A stretch of DNA of 64,000 nt, taken from contig NC_067203.1 in assembly GCF_026262505.1 (NCBI RefSeq), positions 25,339,411 to 25,403,410 of the forward strand, given 5' to 3'. This document shows, in pieces, positions 18,713 through 26,631 of the stretch. The stretch's first letter is position 1. Each line of letters opens with the position of its first letter. Position numbers and translations under genes: made by a program. The stretch is from Trichomonas vaginalis G3 (taxonomy: Eukaryota > Parabasalia > Trichomonadida > Trichomonadidae). The notes beneath the pieces were generated by a model. It worked only from the letters and a program-made list of their open reading frames with translations, had not been told where the DNA came from and did no database searches.

Positions 18713-18718
18713 TGGAAA
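18713..18718. repeat. Target-site duplication TGGAAA of element B, left copy
   Basis: TGGAAA directly before the B terminus AGTAGTATATG; the matching copy is at 52830-52835. Six-base duplications are usual for Mavericks. Confidence 0.9.
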
Positions 18719-18765
18719 AGTAGTATATGTGGAAGGGTTGTGTGACTTTTTTTGTAAACGTAAGA
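18719..18765. repeat. Element B left TIR, outer part
   Basis: First 47 bases of B's left TIR, cut off from the rest by element A. It matches the reverse complement of the right end up to 52829. Confidence 0.9.
18760..18765. repeat. Target-site duplication GTAAGA of element A, left copy
   Basis: GTAAGA directly before A's terminus; the matching copy is at 31927-31932. The intact site can be read in B's right TIR. Confidence 0.92.
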
Positions 18766-19357
18766 AGTAGTAGGATATGATGGGTTTTGTGACTTTTTTT
18801 GTTACATCTATATATAGACGATGCATTAAAATATATTTATTTATAAATCATTAAAAAATTAACATTAATTTTAAAATAATTTATTTTTTTATTCTTACAT
18901 AAATGACCCAACAAGTAAAACCAGATAAAATAGATTATCGAATTTTAGAGGATGGTGTTCCTGTTTATATTCAAAGATTTAAAGGGAAGCAATATTATAG
19001 AATTGTTAATCCTGAATACATAAAACATTTATTTAAAAAGGAAGACTGTGAATTATTAAACGTTAATGAATATGAAACCAATAAATCAAAATTGAAATAA
19101 TAAAATATTGGAAGTGATGAAAGATGCAAAGATAAAGATAAAGTTTATACAGTTTCATATAATAACTGGCACACGTTAGGGATTAGAAAACATTTAGGAG
19201 ATTATGGTAAAAGTTCTGAATTCTTTAAATCTAGTATATACGAGAGAGTAAAAGAAATTAGATATAATTATCATTCATGAATGAAAAATAAACTTTAAAA
19301 ATTCATGTCTTACATTTTTTGAATAATTTATTTTTTTAATTCGTATGAAAATGAGTG
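18766..19357. repeat. Element A left TIR (about 590 bp)
   Basis: Matches the reverse complement of 31337-31926 with few differences. It includes a small gene and the leader and first codons of the next gene. Confidence 0.92.
18903..19280 (+). pseudogene. TIR-borne small gene of element A, left copy
   Basis: A lysine- and tyrosine-rich small protein (opening MTQQVKPDKIDYRILEDGVP) lies wholly inside the TIR, so the element carries two copies in inverted orientation. This copy looks broken about once. No family is recognised. The start is preceded by the shared element leader ending ATAAATG. Confidence 0.6.
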
Positions 19358-19545
19358 AATCAAAATTCGTGACTGTGAATCAATTAATGAATAAACTTTC
19401 ACCAATTCTCACCCATGTTAAACAAGTAGACGTTTATTTTGATGATTGCATAGAAAGTTTATTTTATAAAGGTAAGTTTAATATTAAACCTATTGCTTTT
19501 GCATTTGATGGTAAATTAATCGAAAATTCAAAAATTTGGAATTAA
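19345..19545 (+). CDS. Small element A protein starting at the TIR edge
   Basis: 66 residues, opening MKMSESKFVTVNQLMNKL. Its leader and first codons come from the TIR; the body is unique to this end. Met1 or Met3 may be the start. No family recognised; likely an element accessory protein. Confidence 0.45.
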   Translation: MKMSESKFVTVNQLMNKLSPILTHVKQVDVYFDDCIESLFYKGKFNIKPIAFAFDGKLIENSKIWN

Positions 19546-19629
19546 TTCCGGATATTGAATTTATAAACAAATATTAAGGATAAGTGGTTTAAACAACAAA
19601 ACCTTTTCACTAAAGTTCTTTGTAGATTA

Positions 19630-19821
19630 ATGATTAAAACTGAGGAAAAAGAATTTAACGAATTTAAATATCATCCATGTAAAATTTTAGAACTTGGTAA
19701 CGAAAAACTTCAGAAAAAATTAAACGAAAGACTATCAAAAGATAAAGTTGAAAGAGTAAATAAACTCACTAAAGGTAATGATGATGAAGATGAATTTGAT
19801 GAGTTCAACATTGAACTTTAA
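19630..19821 (+). CDS. Small charged element A protein
   Basis: 63 residues, Glu/Lys-rich with an acidic tail (DDEDEFDEFNIEL). The DNA of its last codons recurs near 32160 in element B, where only this tail remains. Function unknown. Confidence 0.4.
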   Translation: MIKTEEKEFNEFKYHPCKILELGNEKLQKKLNERLSKDKVERVNKLTKGNDDEDEFDEFNIEL

Positions 19822-19825
19822 GAAA

Positions 19826-20220
19826 CTAATGATTATTTGAATTTATGAAATCAATAATTTGATTTATTCGCTCTTCAATAATTTCTATTCTTTTTGTTAA
19901 ATCATCTATTTTCATTAATGAGGTGATTCTTGATTGAGGAATAGATTTTAAACTAACCACTCCTTTTATTTTGAAATTTTGAATCCATGACCCTCCGGGT
20001 CTTGGACTCTGTCCTCAACTTTAAACATTTTATTCAATTTACACGTTGTCAATTCTTCAAATAATTTTTTATTATTAGCATAATAATCATTAAATTCTTC
20101 AACAGATGAAAAAATTTTTATTTCAGTAATTGGTTTAACAACGTTTATTTTTTGTTGAACATTTTCACTTTCATTTATTTCTTCCTCCTCTGTTTCATTT
20201 ATTTTTAAAATCGGTTTCAT
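19826..20220 (-). pseudogene. Coiled-coil protein gene of element A (relative of 52132-52500)
   Basis: Near-identical to the B gene at 52132-52500, an acidic N-terminus followed by a coiled coil, but carrying a 27-base hairpin insert listed separately. About one break. In B this gene lies beside the right TIR, which shows how A and B ends correspond. Confidence 0.6.
19989..20014. repeat. Hairpin micro-insert in element A
   Basis: GACCC-TCC-GGGTC followed by GGAC-TCT-GTCC. Absent from the matching site in B, where flanking bases are otherwise the same. The net insert is 27 bases and adds nine codons in frame. Confidence 0.75.
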
Positions 20221-20286
20221 TTATCATTAAATAAAAATTAGAATATAAGTGATGAAATATATTTTTTAATTAATATTAAATCAGAG

Positions 20287-20747
20287 ATGAATACGGTCGA
20301 GCCAAAAGTGGCTCAACCTCAAAACGAGCATTTTATGAGCTTACTAAGGGTGTTATAAATGAATTCAAAGGTATTTACATACATCCTGACTTCGTTCATT
20401 TTGTTGCTGAATGGTGCTCCGTAAAGTATGCATTTTATGTCAAAGATATTATGGACTCCATAGACAAAAAAGTTCATGAGAAATTAGATGAAGAAGAACT
20501 CGAAGATACAGTAGAGAATGCGAAACATTTGTTTGAAGAAGAAGTTGGAAAAATGTGTGAAAAACAATTAGAACATGAACGAGAGATATGTTATGGTTAT
20601 AGAGATTCTCCATACGAACTAGACCAATGGGAACAAGAAGATTTAAAGAGAGAATTTAGAGAATATGAACTCGCTAAGATAGCATTTGAAGCTGCAGAAA
20701 AGAAGTTAAAAGTTTGGGGTCGTTTTGTACAAAAATATTGTGAGTAA
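20287..20747 (+). pseudogene. KilA-N domain protein of element A, broken
   Basis: The region reads as the second half of a KilA-N DNA-binding domain (GIYIHPDFVHFVAEWCSVKYA) followed by a Glu/Lys-rich helical C-terminus. The C-terminus is almost identical to that of B's KilA-N protein (42981-43643), whereas the KilA-N part is clearly different. KilA-N domains are viral and phage DNA-binding modules and are common in trichomonad Mavericks. Broken; about one or two breaks. Confidence 0.65.
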
Positions 20748-20772
20748 ATGAACCATTTATTTTTGTCATAAA

Positions 20773-20800
20773 GACGCAACGTGGCGGGGCATAGCCCATG
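20773..20800. repeat. Hairpin micro-insert in element A (non-coding)
   Basis: GGGC-ATA-GCCC within about 27 extra bases relative to the matching B sequence near 42950. Confidence 0.55.
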
Positions 20801-20824
20801 ACCCAAAAATAATGTTTACGTTAA

Positions 20825-20854
20825 GTGACTCAAAGAGTCCGGAGACAAAGTCTC
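20825..20854. repeat. Hairpin micro-insert in element A (non-coding)
   Basis: GACTC-AAA-GAGTC and GAGAC-AAA-GTCTC side by side. The B sequence near 42925 runs straight through the same point without these 30 bases. Confidence 0.75.
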
Positions 20855-20863
20855 ATGTTTTTA

Positions 20864-21412
20864 GGTTATTCAAAAATAATTAATTATTGAATAACCGAAG
20901 GTGCTACCATGCTACCATGTGCTACCAGGTCATTTAACTTCTCTGAAAAAATGAGACAACATGACATTTTGACAACAACATAGGAGGAAGGTAGTTATTC
21001 AAAAATAATTAATTATTGAATAACCGAAGGTGCTACCATGCTACCATGTGCTACCAGGTCATTTAACTTCTCTGAAAAAATGAGACAACATGACATTTTG
21101 ACAACAACATAGGAGGAAGGTAGTTATTCAAAAATAATTAATTATTGAATAACCGAAGGTGCTACCATGCTACCATGTGCTACCAGGTCATTTAACTTCT
21201 CTGAAAAAATGAGACAACATGACATTTTGACAACAACATAGGAGGAAGGTAGTTATTCAAAAATAATTAATTATTGAATAACCGAAGGTGCTACCATGCT
21301 ACCATGTGCTACCAGGTCATTTAACTTCTCTGAAAAAATGAGACAACATGACATTTTGACAACAACATAGGAGGAAGGTTTTGACATTTTGACAACAACA
21401 TAGGAGGATTAA
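20864..21412. repeat. Element A left repeat array (four units of about 128 bp)
   Basis: Each unit has an AT palindrome around AATAATTAATTATT, an iteron block GCTACCAT-GCTACCATGT-GCTACCAGGTC, then a conserved core from GTCATTTAACTTCTCTG to TTTTGACAACAACAT. The array is inverted relative to the one at 23843-24466. Likely a replication origin or protein-binding region, by inference. Confidence 0.85.
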
Positions 21413-21447
21413 TGCAAAAATAAATTCCAATCATACTTTATAAAGCT

Positions 21448-21475
21448 AGACCTTCAGGTCTCGCCGCTTAGCGGC
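21448..21475. repeat. Hairpin micro-insert near the 3' end of the primase gene of A
   Basis: AGACC-TTCA-GGTCT followed by GCCGC-TTA-GCGGC. Absent at the matching place in B near 40437. Confidence 0.75.
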
Positions 21476-23778
21476 TCATTTACAGGTATTTCATCGTCAG
21501 TAAATGATTCCTCATTATCGTTTGGTTCAACCTGTTTATATAATCCTTTCATTTCTTCTTTCAAAACATAACACCATGTTTGTTTACCGTCTATTCTTCT
21601 ATGTTTCCTATCACATTTATCCTTAATACTCATTTGAAAGTTTTTGTCTTTCATGTCTGATGGTTTGCAGAATAGAGCATTTTCACACGTCATACCTGCA
21701 CACAATTCATCATAATGTGTATTTATCCATACATCTAAAGGATTTGACGATAATTCAATTAAATCTTGTTTGGCTTCAGTCATCGGTATGATTCGTACAT
21801 TAAATGATGAAAGGTCGTAATTGATAAAATACGTCAGTAAATTATCATAAAATTCCTTTGTGCATGAATCCATCAAATTCTTGAAGTAATCAAATTGACC
21901 CTTGAATTTACCATTAACTCTTAAAACTACGTATCTTCTGTCTCCAACTTCAATTTTGACAGGGTAAACGTTGTTAGTTACGAAAATGAAGTTTGCAACA
22001 TTCTGAGCAGTTCTTCTGGGTTGATTCTTTTCATTAATTCTAATCTCATTATCCGTTATAATTGATTTCAAAGCGTTGAAGTTTGCGAGTCTATCTTCAC
22101 CTACATTCTTGAGTTCATTAAGTACAAGAAACATTTTATTTTCAACAACTGAGTTGAAATTACCCGTTAGCTCACTTATTTCGGTAATGTTTTTGCATGA
22201 ATAACCAGCGAGAAGTTCAGAAATAATGTCTGTAAATCTGTTTTTACCTGTTCCCTGAAGTCCTTTCAAAATAATTGCTGTTTCATTCTTGATTCCAGGA
22301 TGTTGAATCATTGATGCAATCCAACCGAGAAGGTATTTATACACTTCATCGTTATTATCACAAATGGCTTCTTTAATGAAATTCATAAACATCTCAATTT
22401 TTGAGTAATCAGGCTTTTCGAGAATGTTGTATTTATAACCATGAAACGTTGAGAAAACATCGAGGGAATCAGATTTAAAGCAAACACCCTTAACGGTTAA
22501 TGAGGATAATTGATTTAGTAGTACATCCCATGCTGTTATTGTTTTACCTTCTTCTTTAAATAATTTAATCATTTTGAGTGACTCTTTCATGTTTGACTGA
22601 AGAACAAATGATATTTGATTCATTTTGTCGTGTATGTTGTAATCTTTCTGAATGAAATATTTATTTCCACAATCTACAAAACGGATTACACGTGATAAAT
22701 CCTCAATTACTTCAGAACTGTTTTTATACTGATGATTTTCAGCCTTGCGTCTAATATCTGTTATCAAAAACGAGTCGTCAAGTTTTATATCAAATGTTAT
22801 TTTTGGCTTACGTAATAAAGGTAAAACATATTCATCATAATATTCCTTTTGATAAAGTTTTAGAATCTTCACCAAAACAAATGGAGAAGTCATTAAATGT
22901 GCATATCTATTACGTGCTTTTTCAAAATTACTTTTTGCATTTTCAGTTAAATTGCAGAAGTTATAAACGTTATCGTATGCTTCATTAATTAAATGATTAG
23001 GTAACGAATTAATAGCTTGAAACAGTGTGAATAATGTAACTTCTTTTTCTAAATTCATGTTTCCACCGTCATTATGTACTTCAAAATCACACATGCCATC
23101 AACTATGCTTTGAGCAAGTTTATCGTCAATGTTTACATCTTTGTTTTCATTCATGATAGTCTTTATTTCTTCGTTCTTCTGTTCAACTCTTACCTTAATA
23201 TTCAAATCATTTAATATATCATTCACTGTTCTGGTTAATGTTGAATCATAACTTCCACGAATGAATGAGTATGTATTGATTGGTTCTGTTGCATTCTTGC
23301 GAACTCTTGAATCAGCCATAACTACTAAAGAACGCTTTGAATCATCCATTGAAGTCATTATATCAATATCGTAATCATTGCAGGAATAACATTTAATCAT
23401 TCTGTTCGAGGTTGAATAGAAGAAATTAGTGTTGCAATAAATGTGAAGACCTCCTGAAGCGGTTTTAACGATAACATCTTTATCCGAAAGTTTTGATAAA
23501 ATATCTTTTCTAACTGTTTCTTTAAGTTCATCATTGTATGATTTATTGATATCAACATCTATAATCGTTAAATTTGAAATTTTATTTACTAATAAAGCCA
23601 TACCAGTTTTCCTTCCTCTTCCTCCATCGTGTTTGAGGTAGTTATGTAAATCAATCTTGTTTTCACCAATTCTTTCGTTGAGGGTTTTAGTTTCTGCCAC
23701 AACTAATTCCTCAGCTAATGAATCAATGATATTTTCATCAGAAACGATATAGTTGTTGCTGTTGTTTGTTGCTGTCAT
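21454..23778 (-). CDS. PrimPol / SF3 primase-helicase of element A
   Basis: 774 residues, looks whole. The N-terminal part resembles an archaeo-eukaryotic primase: a DVDI acidic pair near residue 75 and SGGLHIYC near 108. The C-terminal half is an SF3 helicase as in D5-like viral primases: Walker A GLQGTGKNRF near 503, Walker B FLVLNELKN near 552 and sensor FIFVTNN near 607. It would prime and unwind element DNA in the nucleus. It lies between two repeat arrays in inverted orientation and is transcribed in the same direction as the integrase and polymerase of A, the reverse of the arrangement in B. The start codon follows the ATTCCTATATAAATG leader. Confidence 0.85.
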   Translation of the reverse strand: MTATNNSNNYIVSDENIIDSLAEELVVAETKTLNERIGENKIDLHNYLKHDGGRGRKTGMALLVNKISNLTIIDVDINKSYNDELKETVRKDILSKLSDKDVIVKTASGGLHIYCNTNFFYSTSNRMIKCYSCNDYDIDIMTSMDDSKRSLVVMADSRVRKNATEPINTYSFIRGSYDSTLTRTVNDILNDLNIKVRVEQKNEEIKTIMNENKDVNIDDKLAQSIVDGMCDFEVHNDGGNMNLEKEVTLFTLFQAINSLPNHLINEAYDNVYNFCNLTENAKSNFEKARNRYAHLMTSPFVLVKILKLYQKEYYDEYVLPLLRKPKITFDIKLDDSFLITDIRRKAENHQYKNSSEVIEDLSRVIRFVDCGNKYFIQKDYNIHDKMNQISFVLQSNMKESLKMIKLFKEEGKTITAWDVLLNQLSSLTVKGVCFKSDSLDVFSTFHGYKYNILEKPDYSKIEMFMNFIKEAICDNNDEVYKYLLGWIASMIQHPGIKNETAIILKGLQGTGKNRFTDIISELLAGYSCKNITEISELTGNFNSVVENKMFLVLNELKNVGEDRLANFNALKSIITDNEIRINEKNQPRRTAQNVANFIFVTNNVYPVKIEVGDRRYVVLRVNGKFKGQFDYFKNLMDSCTKEFYDNLLTYFINYDLSSFNVRIIPMTEAKQDLIELSSNPLDVWINTHYDELCAGMTCENALFCKPSDMKDKNFQMSIKDKCDRKHRRIDGKQTWCYVLKEEMKGLYKQVEPNDNEESFTDDEIPVNEPLSGET

Positions 23779-23842
23779 TTATATAGGAATAAAAAATAAA
23801 AACAATTTTAAAACTAACTTTATTTTTGGACTGCATCATATT

Positions 23843-24466
23843 TTCCTATGTTGTTGTCAAAATGTCATGTTGTCACATTTTTTCAGAGAAGTTAAATGAC
23901 CTGGTAGCACATGGTAGCATGGTAGCACCTTCGGTTATTCAATAATTAATTCATAACTACCTGCCTCCTGTGTTGTTGTCAAAATGTCAAAACCTTCAGG
24001 TCTCGTCACACAGTGACTGTTGTCAAAATGTCATGTTGTCTCATTTTTTCAGAGAAGTTAAATGACCTGGTAGCACATGGTAGCATGGTAGCACCTTCGG
24101 TTATTCAATAATTAATTCATAACTACCTGCCTCCTGTGTTGTTGTCAAAATGTCAAAACCTTCAGGTCTCGTCACACAGTGACTGTTGTCAAAATGTCAT
24201 GTTGTCACATTTTTTCAGAGAAGTTAAATGACCTGGTAGCACATGGTAGCATGGTAGCACCTTCGCGTTATTCAATAATTAATTCATAACTACCTGCCTC
24301 CTGTGTTGTTGTCAAAATGTCAAAACCTTCAGGTCTCGTCACACAGTGACTGTTGTCAAAATGTCATGTTGTCTCATTTTTTCAGAGAAGTTAAATGACC
24401 TGGTAGCACATGGTAGCATGGTAGCACCTTCGGTTATTCAAAAATAATTAATTATTGAATAACCTA
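23843..24466. repeat. Element A right repeat array (four units, inverted)
   Basis: Reverse-complement version of the 20864-21412 array, with GGTAGCAC-type iterons. Units are about 166 bp because they also hold ACC-TTCA-GGT and GTCAC-ACA-GTGAC hairpins (first copy 24005-24017) that are absent from the left array and from B. Confidence 0.85.
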
Positions 24467-24516
24467 AAAACATTAACGATAAAATAAGTGATAACAAATT
24501 TTTATTTTTATCATAA

Positions 24517-24681
24517 ATGAATACCCCACAAGCTCAAAATTTACCACGAATCATAACAAGGGAGGAAATGATAAAAATGATGCGAGAACATGTTAAAAAT
24601 AACAAACCACTAAAATTGAGAAAATGTGGTTATGCAGTAATGATGGAAAGAGAGATGTTGTCGAAGAGGAATAAAAATTAA
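24517..24681 (+). CDS. Small basic element A protein
   Basis: 54 residues, opening MNTPQAQNLPRII, rich in Lys, Arg and Met. It is convergent with the next gene and overlaps it by 4 bases. A related gene lies in B at 38755-38920, so it is a conserved element gene. Leader TTTTTATCATAAATG fits the element start motif. Function unknown. Confidence 0.55.
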   Translation: MNTPQAQNLPRIITREEMIKMMREHVKNNKPLKLRKCGYAVMMEREMLSKRNKN

Positions 24682-24950
24682 ATTTGGATAGAGTTTAAAA
24701 ATTCATCTTTATTAAATTCATCTCTTCCAATCAATTTATTTATTCTATTAAATTCTTTTATTTTTGCTTCACTCAGTTTAAGGATTGAACGATAAGTTTC
24801 TAATTTTTCGATTATTTCTTTCCTCTCTTTATCGTTTTCAACCCCACCGCATTGCGACTTCTTTTTGTAATAGCATATTTTTGATTTAATTCTGTTTAGT
24901 TTCTTTTTATATTCATTGTCTGGACTCTTGGATGCTTCGTTGTCACTCAT
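24678..24950 (-). CDS. Small coiled-coil element A protein
   Basis: 90 residues, Lys/Glu-rich, with a CYYKKKSQCGG segment and a helical C-terminus. It lies 19 bases after the integrase on the same strand. Its relative in B is at 38496-38758. Looks whole here. Function unknown. Confidence 0.6.
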   Translation of the reverse strand: MSDNEASKSPDNEYKKKLNRIKSKICYYKKKSQCGGVENDKERKEIIEKLETYRSILKLSEAKIKEFNRINKLIGRDEFNKDEFLNSIQI

Positions 24951-24969
24951 TTCTTACGAAATAAAAAAA

Positions 24970-26505
24970 TTAAATATTATTTAAATATAATGGAGTAATA
25001 AAATAAATCGGAATTTCTATTAATTTATTGTCAACTTCAACTAATGCATTGCCGTTAATATATCTCACAAATTCAGCTATTGTGTCAAATCTTCGTCTTC
25101 TTTTTGTCATTGATTTATCAGTTTTTCCATAATCGAGATGAATCAAAACTTTATCCCCTTGTTTAAAATTCATGAGCCCCGAATTAATTTGTTCACGTTT
25201 AACATCATTCAACCTTTCCATTTGCTTTCTAATATATTCCCATTCTTTTGAAATATCATTTTTCATTTCCACCGGTTTCATGTTTATTGTTCTATGCCAT
25301 GTATTATTGTAATAATATACTAACTGTTGTATGATGGAGTCATGATTTCCATCCCAGTATATCTGACCGTTAACCCCTAACGCATCTCTAAGAGTTCTCA
25401 TTACCACATCAACTATTTTATTATGAAACGTAAATGGAGAGGATGAAAAGTAAAAATTAATTTGTGGGAAATAATGAGTCATAGCTGCCTGAAATCCTTT
25501 ATCACCATCACCCCTTATATTATCTACTCTTTCATGATCTAGTAAGTATTGAATAGCTCTTCTTGTTTCCTGTTCTGTTTTCCCTTTCACCGGAATGCAA
25601 TATAAATATCTGGTGTTAATGTTAATGGCAAATAAATAAGTAACGTTTCCTTTTGAATATTCTAAATGATCAATTTCGTATGAATATGGATATAGTGCAA
25701 ATGAAGGGCGACTAAATTTTTCCTTTAACGGTTGAATTTTTGGGTCAATTGGTTTATTTAATATTTTGAAATCCTTTTTAAAATCTTTTTGCTTCTTTAA
25801 TGTTTGAAATGGATATAATAAAGTGAATGATGAAGGATTAACTGAAGGAGGAGGTGGTACTGTCGTTGGAGGTTTTGGTGTTGCAAGTGGTTTAATTTTA
25901 TCTGCTTTGATTTTGGATGATGAAGTTTTGGAATTCATTCCTTCCTTCATTAATTCTGGATGTATTCTATTCATTTGTTTTAAATATGCTGTATATAAAG
26001 GTTTAATATACTTTCCCGCTTCGAGTTTATGTTGAAGGATGAATTCCAAAAGTTGATCTTCATTTAAAAGTCGGGCTGAATATGGTTTAACTAATGAATC
26101 ATAAATTAAAGCTTGTGCATCATTTATGGTCTGAAGGACCTGGGTGTTTTGCACCTTTTGTTTTTGCTCCTTTTGCTTTTGCGGCTCAGGATTATATAAT
26201 TTATATAATTCATCAATATCTTCTTCTGTTAATACTTTATTTTTGAAATCTTTCAACTGTTTAAGTTGTGATTTAGTTTTTTCCTTTGTATATTCATTAT
26301 TTTTAATTTTGTCTTTAATTTTAGAAATTATTTTATCATGATATTTCAAAACTGCATTTTTATAATATGGATAATAATATTCCATATCATCACCCGTTAT
26401 ATTTTTATTATGTTTTTGGAGATATGCTTTTAAATCGTAATAATCAAGAAAATTTTGATTAAGTACTAAATCATCAATCAAAATTTTTAAATCTACGCTA
26501 TTCAT
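24970..26505 (-). CDS. Maverick rve integrase of element A
   Basis: 511 residues, looks whole. The N-terminal 120 are helical and lysine-rich, then a proline-rich linker near 205-225 (PKPPTTVPPPPS). The integrase core (RNase H fold, rve family) spans about 270-400, with EIDHLEYSKGNVTYLFAININTR, the acidic GDGDKGF block and HNKIVDVVMRTLRDAL. A chromodomain/SH3-like tail (GDKVLIHLDY to IPIYFITPLYL) closes the protein. It would insert element DNA with six-base target duplications, as the GTAAGA and TGGAAA copies show. It follows the polymerase gene on the same strand. Confidence 0.9.
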   Translation of the reverse strand: MNSVDLKILIDDLVLNQNFLDYYDLKAYLQKHNKNITGDDMEYYYPYYKNAVLKYHDKIISKIKDKIKNNEYTKEKTKSQLKQLKDFKNKVLTEEDIDELYKLYNPEPQKQKEQKQKVQNTQVLQTINDAQALIYDSLVKPYSARLLNEDQLLEFILQHKLEAGKYIKPLYTAYLKQMNRIHPELMKEGMNSKTSSSKIKADKIKPLATPKPPTTVPPPPSVNPSSFTLLYPFQTLKKQKDFKKDFKILNKPIDPKIQPLKEKFSRPSFALYPYSYEIDHLEYSKGNVTYLFAININTRYLYCIPVKGKTEQETRRAIQYLLDHERVDNIRGDGDKGFQAAMTHYFPQINFYFSSSPFTFHNKIVDVVMRTLRDALGVNGQIYWDGNHDSIIQQLVYYYNNTWHRTINMKPVEMKNDISKEWEYIRKQMERLNDVKREQINSGLMNFKQGDKVLIHLDYGKTDKSMTKRRRRFDTIAEFVRYINGNALVEVDNKLIEIPIYFITPLYLNNI

Positions 26506-26631
26506 TTATATAAAAATAAAATAAATGTTTTAAGGGTGCCCACCTCTTTGAATCATAGTATCAAAACCATCATTAACGGTTCCTTTTGTCTCTTCTGTGG
26601 CATTTTATTAAAAATAAAATTTTAAATTGTA

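Noticed and set aside
18885-18905. Poxvirus-type late promoter proving a viral RNA polymerase
   Set aside because: Only the TAAATG string matches, in AT-rich DNA, and no RNA polymerase gene is present in the visible elements.
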